DNA of 21,785 nt, taken from the NCBI GenBank assembly GCA_900765465.1, contig CAAFRM010000208.1:1-21785 (forward strand), written 5' to 3'. This DNA comes from an uncultured Prevotella sp. (GTDB lineage Bacteria; Bacteroidota; Bacteroidia; Bacteroidales; Bacteroidaceae). The position numbers were made by a program, and so were the translations under genes. Shown here piece after piece: positions 6,510-14,331 of the stretch. Under the pieces are notes generated by a model, which was not told the DNA's origin, did not search any database, and worked only from the letters and a program-made list of their open reading frames with translations. Numbering within the stretch: position 1 is the stretch's first letter; every line of letters begins with the position of its first letter.

Positions 6510-9500
6510 TTAAAACCGGTAACCTCCACGTATGGAGCCTGACCTCTGCCATCCTCATTGCGATAAGATACCTTAATCTTCTTGCACTCATTCGGCATCA
6601 GACTGAAGTAGTTGTCGCTGTAGATAACAGGCAGAATCTGCTCGCCATCACCACCCTTCAGGTTCAAACGGATCAAGAGAGCTGGCACATTGCCCGTGTT
6701 GCGGATTTCAACCTCGCCAATCCACTCTTCACCCTGCTGAACAAAGCGCTTGCCACTGATGGCAACCGTTGCCTTTGGCAGTTTAGAAAGTGCCTGGAGA
6801 TTATCCTCCTCCTTACCCATCACGTAAAAGTTGTCAGATACCACCTGGTTGTTCTGCTGAAGCGTCAACTTGATGTAATAAACAGTCTCATCCGGCTTGC
6901 TTACGCTTACCGCATCAAGAGTCTGGTCTTCACCCACATTCACTTCCTGGCTATCCTCCTTAATCAGCTTTCCGTACATATCGAAAATCTGAGCCTTAGC
7001 CACCAGACCGTTCTTGGCGCCACCGGCAAAGTTAACCACCTCGGCAACCTTCTTCACTGGATTATACTGGATATGCAATGGCTCGCAAGCCTTCTTCACA
7101 CCAAAGTAAGCAGCGGTTGGCTCGAAATAATAATCATAGGTACACCAAACCATGCTTGGCCAGCAGGCATGACTCATCCAGATGAGCAAACCGAGACGGT
7201 CTTGCTGAGAAGACTCGTACATCGCACGATAGCCATCATAGTTCAGCCACTGTGCCCACTTGGTAAACTGCTCTGCACTCTGAGGCTTGCCATATCGCTT
7301 TTCCATGATGTTGTTGAAAGATTCACCTCCCTGGGCACCCTTCAATGTATAATCATGCTGTCCCCAGGCATCACTTTGTGGCCACAGATGCTCCGGTTCC
7401 ATCATTCTGCTCAGCGATTCGAAGGTAGGAACATTAGGCATACCACGCTCCGAATGCAGCTTATGGCTCTGGTTAGCGAAGTAGAAAGATGGTGACTTCA
7501 TCTGGTAAGGACCATGACCGCTCACACCCAGGTCGGCTGAGCTAGGAATATAACCCAACTGTGGATGAATCGCCTTCACCTGCTCTCTCAGCACCTTATC
7601 AATGGATGCAGGAGGGAAGCCCTCGTTTCTGCCGCAATAGATGCCGATACATGCATGACTGCGGATGCGGGAGATGTAATCGGCAGAGTTCTCAAGGAAC
7701 ATCTTGTCGTCATCAGGGTCTGGTCCATCCCATGGGTTCGCCAGCCAGAAGTCCTGCCATATCATGATACCATACTTATCGCATGCCTCATACAGCTCCT
7801 CATCGCCAATCTGTCCTACCCAGTCGCGAATCATATTGTAGTTCATCTCCTTATGGTAACGAACGGCTGCATCATATTCACGTCCGCGATAGTTGAGGTT
7901 GGTCTCCGAGAAGCCCCAGTTACCACCCAATGGGTTCAGTCGCTTGCCGTTGATGTAAATCTTGGTCTGGGTCTCCAGGTCGGTATAGCTCATCTGGCGG
8001 ATACCAGCCTTATAGGTCAGCTCAGAAAGCATCTCGCCGGATGCCTTGTCAGACACCTTGAATCCGGCATCATATAAATAAGGTGAACCATAGCCGTTAG
8101 GCCACCAGAGATTCATGCGCTGGTTCTTGAGCTGCGGATAATCAGCAGGCGCAAAAGCCACCTCACGCTTCTCGTTTGGCTGCAGACTTACTTCCTTCTC
8201 AAACTTGATTTTCCCGATATAACCCGTCAGTTTCACGGTCTTTGCCACAGCGTCCGCATTCTGCAGGAACACAGATGGGGTCATCGATGCCAGGGTATCA
8301 GGCAAGTTTAATGTGGATGTAACCACTGGGTCTGAAACACTTACGCCATTATCATGAGTAAGATACACATCATTCCAGATACCGATTTCACGACCTGGGG
8401 TATTGGTAATCCAGTCCCATCCGATAGAAGCGTGGAAGGTAGGGTTATCAGCACCCAACTCACCACCGTTCAAATCGGTGTTCTGAAGATTCTTCTGCTT
8501 CACTACGCCGAAGTGGGCATTTTTGATAACATGCACCTCCAACTTGTTGGCACCTGGCTTCAACTTCCTGGTCACGTCGATGCGGGAACGGATAAAGGCA
8601 CCATCGATACGTCCTATCTTCTGACCATTCAGAAGGATATCCGCCTTCCAGTTGATACCATCAAAGTTGAGATAGGTATGCTGGTTCTTGTTGGCAGATG
8701 GCTGATGGTTGATGGTGGTACGATACCAGAAATCAGAATTGAAGAACGACTCGGAAATCTGTCGCATATTGTCATCATAGCGGTTATCAGGAACCGCCCC
8801 GATGTTCATATAGCTGGTAAGCACGGTACCCGGCACGGTAGCCTGAATCCAGGCATCGCTTCCCTCGCGGCGCAGCTGCCACTGGTTGAGCATCTGCTTG
8901 CCGTTCTTGGAAGCTAGCGTATTGGCTGCCTCGGCATGTAAACCGCCCTTACCCATTACCTGCATTTCAGACAAGGCGAATCTGCCGGAAGCATCCGGTT
9001 CTATCAGCTGCAATCTCACATATCTGCCATGGCCCTTGCAAGCCACCTTCTCTACCAGTCCCTTCTGTTTCTGCTGTCCCAGGGTAGCAATATCGCTCCA
9101 GTTCTTGGCATCATTAGAAACCTGAATCTTTCCCTGGCGTGCCTTATTCACCCAGTAGAGATTCACCTGGTCGAAGTCTGCCTCTGTCCCTAGATCCACA
9201 TAGAGCCACTGTGCTTTGGCATCCTGCTTATGGGTCAAGCCGGATTTCCAGACACTAGAAAAGTGCATGGATGGACGCCATGAAGTGGTGTTATCGATGA
9301 GTTTGATACGCCACCATGCCGCACCCTTCATTTTCATTTCGATGCGTACATGCTCATAGTTGCCCTGCTTTTTCAAAGGAATGTTAACATTCAGTTTTCT
9401 CAATGGCAGGCGCACTACGTCCTGGAATTTATTAGGATCGGAGCTCACCTGCTGCTTGGTAGCCTCACCAGGAAGTCCAGTGCCTTTCTCCTCGCCCAGC

Positions 9501-10006
9501 ACCTCCCATTTGGTACCATTGTGCGAACCCAACACACGAATCACGTAGCCTTCGGAAGCCTTTTCCTTGTAGTAAGCCAGTTCACCGGTGAACTTCAGGT
9601 TCTTGAGGTTCACCTTCATGGCTTCCCAGTTGAACTCCACGAAAGCATCTTCACCTTTAATATATTGGCTTGTCACCGTATTGCCGTCAATCATCTTCTC
9701 TTTGTCACGTTTAGACAGCTCGCCCTCATTGGTTTTCACGCTCAAGAACGAAGGAGCCTTACTGGTGATGATTCCATCGGTTACGAGATGTCCCGTAAGA
9801 TTGAAATCAGCATTCGATGAAGTATATACCATTCGGTTCAAGGCGATGTTCCTATAGGTTTGGTCCTTCACCATCTTAGGAGCCGTAAACTGCGATGGGC
9901 ATCCCGGATATTGTCCGATACCCCTAGTTTCGGTCAGATTATCAGCAAACGTCAAGCCTAGACTTTGGCTGAGTAAAGCTAAAAACATAACTGCTTGTTT
10001 CTTCAT
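6503..10006 (-). CDS. Secreted glycoside hydrolase family 2 enzyme with two discoidin-like modules
   Basis: A 1167-aa exported glycosidase; signal peptide about 1-21. Two F5/8-type C (discoidin) modules are suggested at about 50-235 and 236-352 (ends in YVRLQLIEP...ALSEMQVMG). The GH2 sugar-binding, Ig-like and barrel domains span about 370-960, with further beta-sandwich domains to the end. The barrel has NWGFSETNLNYRGREYD, the probable acid/base E795 (GRNEG) and nucleophile E853 (SERGMPNVPTFESL). The layout resembles exo-beta-D-glucosaminidases and beta-mannosidases. As I recall, characterised exo-glucosaminidases use Asp at the acid/base position, whereas Glu is seen here, so the substrate is open. 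No T9SS C-terminal domain is evident; periplasmic location is likely. It follows the IIC-kduI-exuT operon, which suggests uronate-containing glycans. Confidence 0.88.
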   Translation of the reverse strand: MKKQAVMFLALLSQSLGLTFADNLTETRGIGQYPGCPSQFTAPKMVKDQTYRNIALNRMVYTSSNADFNLTGHLVTDGIITSKAPSFLSVKTNEGELSKRDKEKMIDGNTVTSQYIKGEDAFVEFNWEAMKVNLKNLKFTGELAYYKEKASEGYVIRVLGSHNGTKWEVLGEEKGTGLPGEATKQQVSSDPNKFQDVVRLPLRKLNVNIPLKKQGNYEHVRIEMKMKGAAWWRIKLIDNTTSWRPSMHFSSVWKSGLTHKQDAKAQWLYVDLGTEADFDQVNLYWVNKARQGKIQVSNDAKNWSDIATLGQQKQKGLVEKVACKGHGRYVRLQLIEPDASGRFALSEMQVMGKGGLHAEAANTLASKNGKQMLNQWQLRREGSDAWIQATVPGTVLTSYMNIGAVPDNRYDDNMRQISESFFNSDFWYRTTINHQPSANKNQHTYLNFDGINWKADILLNGQKIGRIDGAFIRSRIDVTRKLKPGANKLEVHVIKNAHFGVVKQKNLQNTDLNGGELGADNPTFHASIGWDWITNTPGREIGIWNDVYLTHDNGVSVSDPVVTSTLNLPDTLASMTPSVFLQNADAVAKTVKLTGYIGKIKFEKEVSLQPNEKREVAFAPADYPQLKNQRMNLWWPNGYGSPYLYDAGFKVSDKASGEMLSELTYKAGIRQMSYTDLETQTKIYINGKRLNPLGGNWGFSETNLNYRGREYDAAVRYHKEMNYNMIRDWVGQIGDEELYEACDKYGIMIWQDFWLANPWDGPDPDDDKMFLENSADYISRIRSHACIGIYCGRNEGFPPASIDKVLREQVKAIHPQLGYIPSSADLGVSGHGPYQMKSPSFYFANQSHKLHSERGMPNVPTFESLSRMMEPEHLWPQSDAWGQHDYTLKGAQGGESFNNIMEKRYGKPQSAEQFTKWAQWLNYDGYRAMYESSQQDRLGLLIWMSHACWPSMVWCTYDYYFEPTAAYFGVKKACEPLHIQYNPVKKVAEVVNFAGGAKNGLVAKAQIFDMYGKLIKEDSQEVNVGEDQTLDAVSVSKPDETVYYIKLTLQQNNQVVSDNFYVMGKEEDNLQALSKLPKATVAISGKRFVQQGEEWIGEVEIRNTGNVPALLIRLNLKGGDGEQILPVIYSDNYFSLMPNECKKIKVSYRNEDGRGQAPYVEVTGFNK

Positions 10007-10045
10007 TTTTGTTTATTGAATAATTGATCTTACTAAGTTTTTGTG

Positions 10046-10053
10046 CAAAGTTA
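10046..10053 (-). promoter_or_regulatory. Predicted -7 element for the GH2 gene
   Basis: TAACTTTG on the minus strand matches TAnnTTTG and lies 39 nt before the ATG. No -33 TTTG is visible, as expected if an activator is needed. With the terminator at 10144-10184 upstream, the gene has its own transcription unit. Confidence 0.55.
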
Positions 10054-10143
10054 CAAAAAAAATAGATACCTCGCTATATTTTAAACTAATTTATTTATTC
10101 TTGTAGATTTTAAGGGCAGGAAAAGGGGTATCAGATTAATAAG

Positions 10144-10184
10144 AAAAAGCGCATCGGCAACTTTTATAAGTCCGATGCGCTTTT
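10144..10184 (-). terminator. Hairpin terminator of the IIC-kduI-exuT operon
   Basis: Arms gcgcatcgg (10149-10157) and ccgatgcgc (10172-10180) are perfect, with aaaaa before and tttt after. The structure works on either strand, and on the minus strand it ends the exuT transcript. The outer stem (aaaaagcgcatc) is the same as in the palindrome at 6458-6509. Confidence 0.88.
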
Positions 10185-10206
10185 ATATTTGATATACGAA
10201 TCAACA

Positions 10207-10280
10207 GTCAACGATAAACAGAGTGTTAACTATAAACTGTTAACTATAAACTATTAATTGTTAACTGTTAACTATAAACT
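10207..10280. repeat. 14-nt tandem repeat GTTAACTATAAACT (four units plus one degenerate)
   Basis: Units at 10225-10238, 10239-10252 and 10267-10280 are identical. The unit at 10253-10266 differs at four positions. A diverged copy (gtcaacgataaaca) lies at 10207-10220, separated by 4 nt. The last unit contains the exuT stop codon (TAG on the minus strand, 10279-10281). A similar shorter stretch follows the pnuC stop at 312-335. Confidence 0.85.
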
Positions 10281-11742
10281 ATTCCACAACAATAGGCTTG
10301 TACTTTGGTACCAATGCTTTCATGATGCACCAGCCTACGAGGTAAGCCACACTACAGATGCAGAATACAATCATGTAGGCTCCTGGCTTGCCATCGAAGC
10401 CCATGAAGGTGAAGGCTGAACCCTGACCCTCAGCGTAGGTGAAGAGCATACCGGAACCCTTGTTGATCAGGAAAGAACCGATACCACCTGCCATCGCACC
10501 AATACCTGTGATGGTAGCAACGGTTGACTTAGGGAACATATCACCAATAGTAGAATAAAGGTTAGCAGACCATGCCTGATGACCTGCACCAAGCAAACCG
10601 ATGATGATAGCTGGCCACCATGCACTGTACTCACCCATAGGCTGAGCAATCAAACCGAGCAATGGGAAGCAAGCGAAAATCAACATCGCACGCATTCTAC
10701 CGATATATGGATTCATACCCTTCTTATCTACAAAGTAAGTTGGCAAGTAACCACCACCAATACTCAATACGGTTACAATCGCATAGAGAGTAAAGATGAG
10801 AGCAATACCCATACCAGAATCTGAAGAATAACCATACTGATCTGAGAAGTAAGCAGGAGCCCAGAAAAGGAAGAACCACCATACACCATCAGTCATCAAC
10901 TTACCCACGATGAACGACCAGGTCTGGCGATAGCTGAAGCACTTCAGGAAGCCGATGGTCTTCTCCTCAGTTGCCTCTGCGTTCTGATTCTCAGCCTCAA
11001 CCTTGTCCAGATCTTCATCCTGCTCAATGTAAGTAAGCTCAGCCTTGTTTACATGCTTGCTCTCAGATGGCTTCTCATAAAGCCACATCCAGAGACCCAT
11101 CCATACATAACCGAGCACACCGATGATGATGAAAGCCCACTCCCAGCCCATGCTGCGAGCCAACAATGGAATGGTGGCTGGAGCTGCCAAAGCACCTACA
11201 GAGGCACCACTGTTGAAGATGGCAGTAGAGAACGCACGGTCTTTCTTTGGGAAATACTCGGCTGTTACCTTGATGGCAGCAGGGAAGTTACCAGCCTCAC
11301 CCACTGCAAGAATCAAACGGCAAGAGAGGAACAACCATACGCTGATGGTGGCGATAGCAACAGCTGCATCGCTACCAGCCTGCACCATGCGGAGTGCCTC
11401 TATAGAGTCATAACCCTCCATCTGCATAGCTACCCAACCGCAACCTGCATGCATCACGGCACCTGTTGACCATACGAAGATGGCAATCAGATAACCCTTC
11501 TTGGTTCCCATCCAATCCACGAACTTACCTGCAAAGAGGTTGGCGATGGCATAGAAGATGGAGAAAAGACCGGTAATCGTACCGTAATCGTCATCTGTCC
11601 AGTGGAATTCTGGAGCGATGAAGTCTTTCCATGTTAACGACAGAACCTGACGGTCCATATAATTCACTGTGGTCGCAATGAAGAGCAACGCACAAATCAC
11701 CCAACGGAAGTTGGACATTTTACTAGTTGAAATAGAACTCAT
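10279..11742 (-). CDS. exuT: MFS transporter, anion:cation symporter family, ExuT-like hexuronate transporter
   Basis: A 487-aa inner-membrane protein with about 12 predicted helices. The start FRWVICALLFIATTVNYMDRQVLSL is the hallmark first helix and D-R motif of the ACS family (hexuronate, glucarate and sialate transporters). CRLILAVGEAGNFPAAIKVTAEYFPKKDRAFSTAIFNSGASVGALAAP is the conserved helix 4-5 region. A long acidic cytoplasmic loop (about 224-262, rich in Glu/Asp) separates the two halves. ExuT-type carriers take up glucuronate, galacturonate or related acids with protons. It starts 24 nt after kduI, so the substrate is probably a uronate or its keto-deoxy product. The symbol reflects family, not proven specificity. 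A second ATG at codon 9 is possible. Confidence 0.88.
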   Translation of the reverse strand: MSSISTSKMSNFRWVICALLFIATTVNYMDRQVLSLTWKDFIAPEFHWTDDDYGTITGLFSIFYAIANLFAGKFVDWMGTKKGYLIAIFVWSTGAVMHAGCGWVAMQMEGYDSIEALRMVQAGSDAAVAIATISVWLFLSCRLILAVGEAGNFPAAIKVTAEYFPKKDRAFSTAIFNSGASVGALAAPATIPLLARSMGWEWAFIIIGVLGYVWMGLWMWLYEKPSESKHVNKAELTYIEQDEDLDKVEAENQNAEATEEKTIGFLKCFSYRQTWSFIVGKLMTDGVWWFFLFWAPAYFSDQYGYSSDSGMGIALIFTLYAIVTVLSIGGGYLPTYFVDKKGMNPYIGRMRAMLIFACFPLLGLIAQPMGEYSAWWPAIIIGLLGAGHQAWSANLYSTIGDMFPKSTVATITGIGAMAGGIGSFLINKGSGMLFTYAEGQGSAFTFMGFDGKPGAYMIVFCICSVAYLVGWCIMKALVPKYKPIVVE

Positions 11743-11766
11743 TTGTCTAAGTTTTTAAGCGTTTTG

Positions 11767-12732
11767 TTATTCTAATGTAGGAATCTTCACTACCTGCATA
11801 TCGTTATAGATAAGGTTTTCACCTGCCATACCCCAGATAAAGGTATAGTTGCTGGTACCGGCAGCGCAGTGGATTGACCATTCTGGAGCAATCACAGCCT
11901 GCTCGTTGTTCAGCCAGATAGGACGGGTCTCCTGTGGCTCACCCATTACGTGAAGAATCTTCTGACCCTCCGGAACATTGTAATAAAGGTATGTCTCCAT
12001 GCGGCGGAGGTGAGTATGAGCCGGCATGGTGTTCCATACAGAACCCTCCTTCAACTCGGTGACACCCATCTGCAACTGGCAGGTGCGAACACCAGCCACA
12101 CCGTCGATGATCAACTGATGAATCACGCGGTCGTTGCTCTCCTTCAGGCTACCAGCCTTGATGTTGTTGGCATCCTTCAGAGTCACCTTCTTGGTAGGAT
12201 AAGTCTGATGAGCGCAGGCACTGTTCATATAGAACTTAGCTGGCTTGGCTGCATCCTTGCTGCTTACCTCGATGTTCTTGGCACCACGACCCACGTAGAG
12301 AGCCTCCTGGAAGCCAAGGGTATATTTCTTTCCATCCACGTTAACAGTACCCTCGCCACCGATGTTGATGATACCCAACTCACGGTTGTCGAGCAGGTTC
12401 TTCTGGTCGTTTGGTTTGTCTGTATAGAGAGGAGCGATAGAAGTCAGCTTTAAAGGAGCGGTTGTTGGCTCTGCGCCACCGATGAGGAAACGATCGAACA
12501 TGGTGTAGGTCCAGTTTACCTCACCAGGAGCGAACACCTTCTCGATAGCGAACTCGCTACGGAGACGATCTGTTGTGTAATGCTTGGCATCCATTGGGTT
12601 GCTAGCATAACGAACGTTGTAGTTGGTGTAGGCATTCTCAGCCTTCACCTCGTATCCACACTTACCACACTGGCCAAAAGCCTGACTTGCTGTTAATACC
12701 ATTGCTGCTAATATTAATGTTAATTTCTTCAT
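11767..12732 (-). CDS. kduI: 5-dehydro-4-deoxy-D-glucuronate isomerase (KduI) with an N-terminal signal peptide
   Basis: KduI isomerises 5-dehydro-4-deoxy-D-glucuronate to 3-deoxy-D-glycero-2,5-hexodiulosonate after lyase cleavage of pectin or related uronic polymers. The cupin-type metal site is complete: H239 and H241 (PAHTHLRRME), E246 and H288 (WSIHCAAGT). PTKKVT, NTMP and PQETR are further family blocks. The protein has 321 aa, about 40 more than E. coli KduI (about 278 aa). The extra part is a clear signal peptide (1-20, KKLTLILAAMVLTASQAFG) followed by QCGKCGYEV. There is no lipobox, so it should be soluble in the periplasm. No methionine near the usual start offers a cytoplasmic alternative. 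It sits between two transporter genes with gaps of 28 and 24 nt; kduD is absent from the window. The leader is a run of short A-rich GTAAAA-like units. Confidence 0.93.
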   Translation of the reverse strand: MKKLTLILAAMVLTASQAFGQCGKCGYEVKAENAYTNYNVRYASNPMDAKHYTTDRLRSEFAIEKVFAPGEVNWTYTMFDRFLIGGAEPTTAPLKLTSIAPLYTDKPNDQKNLLDNRELGIINIGGEGTVNVDGKKYTLGFQEALYVGRGAKNIEVSSKDAAKPAKFYMNSACAHQTYPTKKVTLKDANNIKAGSLKESNDRVIHQLIIDGVAGVRTCQLQMGVTELKEGSVWNTMPAHTHLRRMETYLYYNVPEGQKILHVMGEPQETRPIWLNNEQAVIAPEWSIHCAAGTSNYTFIWGMAGENLIYNDMQVVKIPTLE

Positions 12733-12760
12733 TACTTTTTTATTTTACTTTTTTACCTTT

Positions 12761-14125
12761 TTACTTTTTTGCCATTCTTTCTTCCTTCACGATGCGCTGA
12801 CGGTTGATAACCATCAGGGCAATGGTGATGATGGTGAGCACGCCCATACCGATGTAAGAGAGCTTCACACCACGATAGATAACCCATCCAAAGAGAGAGG
12901 AGGCGAAATCGAGGGCACCACCAGCGAAACCGTCAGGGATATGAGCGGCATTATCGCCTGTAGCTGCATAAACCTGGTTGGCTGCCATCGTAAAGTCGGG
13001 AGCCATATCGGTTACGAAATAGAGACCGATAATTAGGGCTACCAAACCGATGATCAGGGTCTTCACCACATTACCCTTGGTAAATGGCAAAATCATTGGG
13101 AAGAGGTAGAACATACCTGCCAATGATGCCAATGGCAAGAACTGGTTGCCTGGCAGGAATACGGCGATGGCAAGAATAACCGGAATCAGGATTACCGATA
13201 CCACCAGGGTAGTAGGATGACCAATCACCAGGGCAGGACTCATTCCGATATGCACCTTCTTGCCGTTGAACTTGGTCTTCACCAATTCCTGAGTTTTCTC
13301 AGAGATAGGCTTCAAACCGTCAATAAACAGAGAAGTGATACGAGGAATCAGCTCCATCACGGCTCCCATGGTCACACCGAGGAAGAGAATCTTCTTGATG
13401 TCGAGCTGTGCTGCCCAACCAATCAAGGCTCCCACGATGACTCCAAGAACCAATGGCTCACCCAGCACACCAAACTTCTTCTTCAATCCCTCTGCATCGA
13501 TATCGAGCTTAGAGAAACAAGGAATCATATCCATAGCCTTGTTGAAGAGGATGGCGAATGGCATGAAGCTCTGGCAGAATGGCTGCGGAATGGAGATACC
13601 ATCCAGGTCGTAGTACTTCTGGAACTTCTCTGCGGTCAAATCTGCACATACCAATGTAATGATGTAGCAGACAATGGCTGCAAAGTACCCCCAAAGCAGA
13701 CTCTCACCCATCACGAAGTAAGCCACGGCACCGATAAAGGCAAAATGCCAGTAGTTCCAAAGGTCGATGTTCACCGTACGGGTGGTCTTGGTTATCAACA
13801 TCAGGAAGTTGACTCCCAAGCAGATTGGGATAATCAAGGCACCCACCGCTGTGTTATAAGCCACGGCAGCGGCTGCAGGCCAACCCATGTCAAACACGTT
13901 CAACTGTAGGTGATAGATGTCGGAGATTGCCTTCAAAGGGTCATTGAAGTTGGTTGTCAGCAAAGCCGTCACCACACCCAAGCCCACGAAACCCACACCT
14001 ACGAAGAGTCCCGATTTCAAAGCCTTTCCGAATTTCATGCCGATACACAAGCCGATGACCGTGAAGATGATTGGCATCATCACGCTCGCTCCCAAGCTTA
14101 TGATATAGCTAAATACCTGTTCCAT
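12761..14125 (-). CDS. Orphan galactitol-type PTS EIIC membrane component (GatC/EIIC-GAT family)
   Basis: A 454-aa polytopic inner-membrane protein, about the length of E. coli GatC. The N-terminal LGASVMMPIIFTVIGLCIGMKFGKALKSGLFVGVGFVGLGVV, the block NIDLWNYWHFAFIGA, GISIPQPFCQSF, KKKFGVLGEPLVLG and MELIPRITSLFIDGL all match the family in order. In true PTS systems IIC carries the sugar while IIA/IIB phosphorylate it. Neither partner, nor HPr/EI, is in the window, and the neighbours are kduI and an ExuT-like carrier. It may work as a non-phosphorylating carrier for a sugar acid or polyol; that is inference. It is first in the predicted operon, with a TATCTTTG promoter box 81 nt upstream. Codon and base use look like the neighbours. 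Confidence 0.88.
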   Translation of the reverse strand: MEQVFSYIISLGASVMMPIIFTVIGLCIGMKFGKALKSGLFVGVGFVGLGVVTALLTTNFNDPLKAISDIYHLQLNVFDMGWPAAAAVAYNTAVGALIIPICLGVNFLMLITKTTRTVNIDLWNYWHFAFIGAVAYFVMGESLLWGYFAAIVCYIITLVCADLTAEKFQKYYDLDGISIPQPFCQSFMPFAILFNKAMDMIPCFSKLDIDAEGLKKKFGVLGEPLVLGVIVGALIGWAAQLDIKKILFLGVTMGAVMELIPRITSLFIDGLKPISEKTQELVKTKFNGKKVHIGMSPALVIGHPTTLVVSVILIPVILAIAVFLPGNQFLPLASLAGMFYLFPMILPFTKGNVVKTLIIGLVALIIGLYFVTDMAPDFTMAANQVYAATGDNAAHIPDGFAGGALDFASSLFGWVIYRGVKLSYIGMGVLTIITIALMVINRQRIVKEERMAKK

Positions 14126-14158
14126 TATTACTTTTGAATTGTTAATTAGTTAAGGAAA

Positions 14159-14172
14159 TACACGCAAGTGTA
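14159..14172. promoter_or_regulatory. Small inverted repeat in the leader of the IIC-kduI-exuT operon
   Basis: TACAC-GCAA-GTGTA is a perfect 5-bp inverted repeat lying between the -7 box (14207-14214) and the ATG. Its position would suit an operator for a local regulator, but it is short and could be chance. Confidence 0.25.
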
Positions 14173-14206
14173 CCCCTTCACCTGTTTTTAGATGATTTGT
14201 TGGTTG

Positions 14207-14214
14207 CAAAGATA
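14207..14214 (-). promoter_or_regulatory. Predicted -7 element for the IIC-kduI-exuT operon
   Basis: TATCTTTG on the minus strand matches TAnnTTTG. There is no recognisable TTTG at -33, consistent with activator-dependent expression. The leader is about 75 nt. Confidence 0.6.
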
Positions 14215-14260
14215 CACTTTTTTCTTCAATTTTAATACGTTTTCTTAGAAAATATTACTT

Positions 14261-14296
14261 AAAAAAAATCCCATCCGAGCTTTTCGGATGGGATTT
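14261..14296 (-). terminator. Strong hairpin terminator of the envelope operon (after murF-alr)
   Basis: Arms aaatcccatccga (14266-14278) and tcggatgggattt (14284-14296) pair perfectly over 13 bp with a 5-nt loop. On the minus strand the stem runs into eight Ts (aaaaaaaa at 14261-14268 on plus). It separates the envelope operon from the carbohydrate operon. Confidence 0.92.
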
Positions 14297-14331
14297 CCCT
14301 ATTTTTGTACGTTTTTCTAACGATTTTTATC

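Noticed and set aside
6404..7495. A 363-codon plus-strand frame running from the nitroreductase end through the terminator into GH2
   Set aside because: It crosses the strong palindromic terminator and is antisense to conserved GH2 C-terminal sequence.
6503..10006. Type IX secretion cargo
   Set aside because: The C-terminus ends in an Ig-like strand region (YVEVTGFNK) without a recognisable T9SS sorting domain.
10207..10280. CRISPR array
   Set aside because: The units are contiguous 14-nt tandem repeats without spacers, and no cas gene is present.
11767..12732. KduI as a lipoprotein
   Set aside because: The cysteine after the signal peptide is preceded by Phe-Gly-Gln rather than a lipobox, so ordinary signal peptidase cleavage is more likely.
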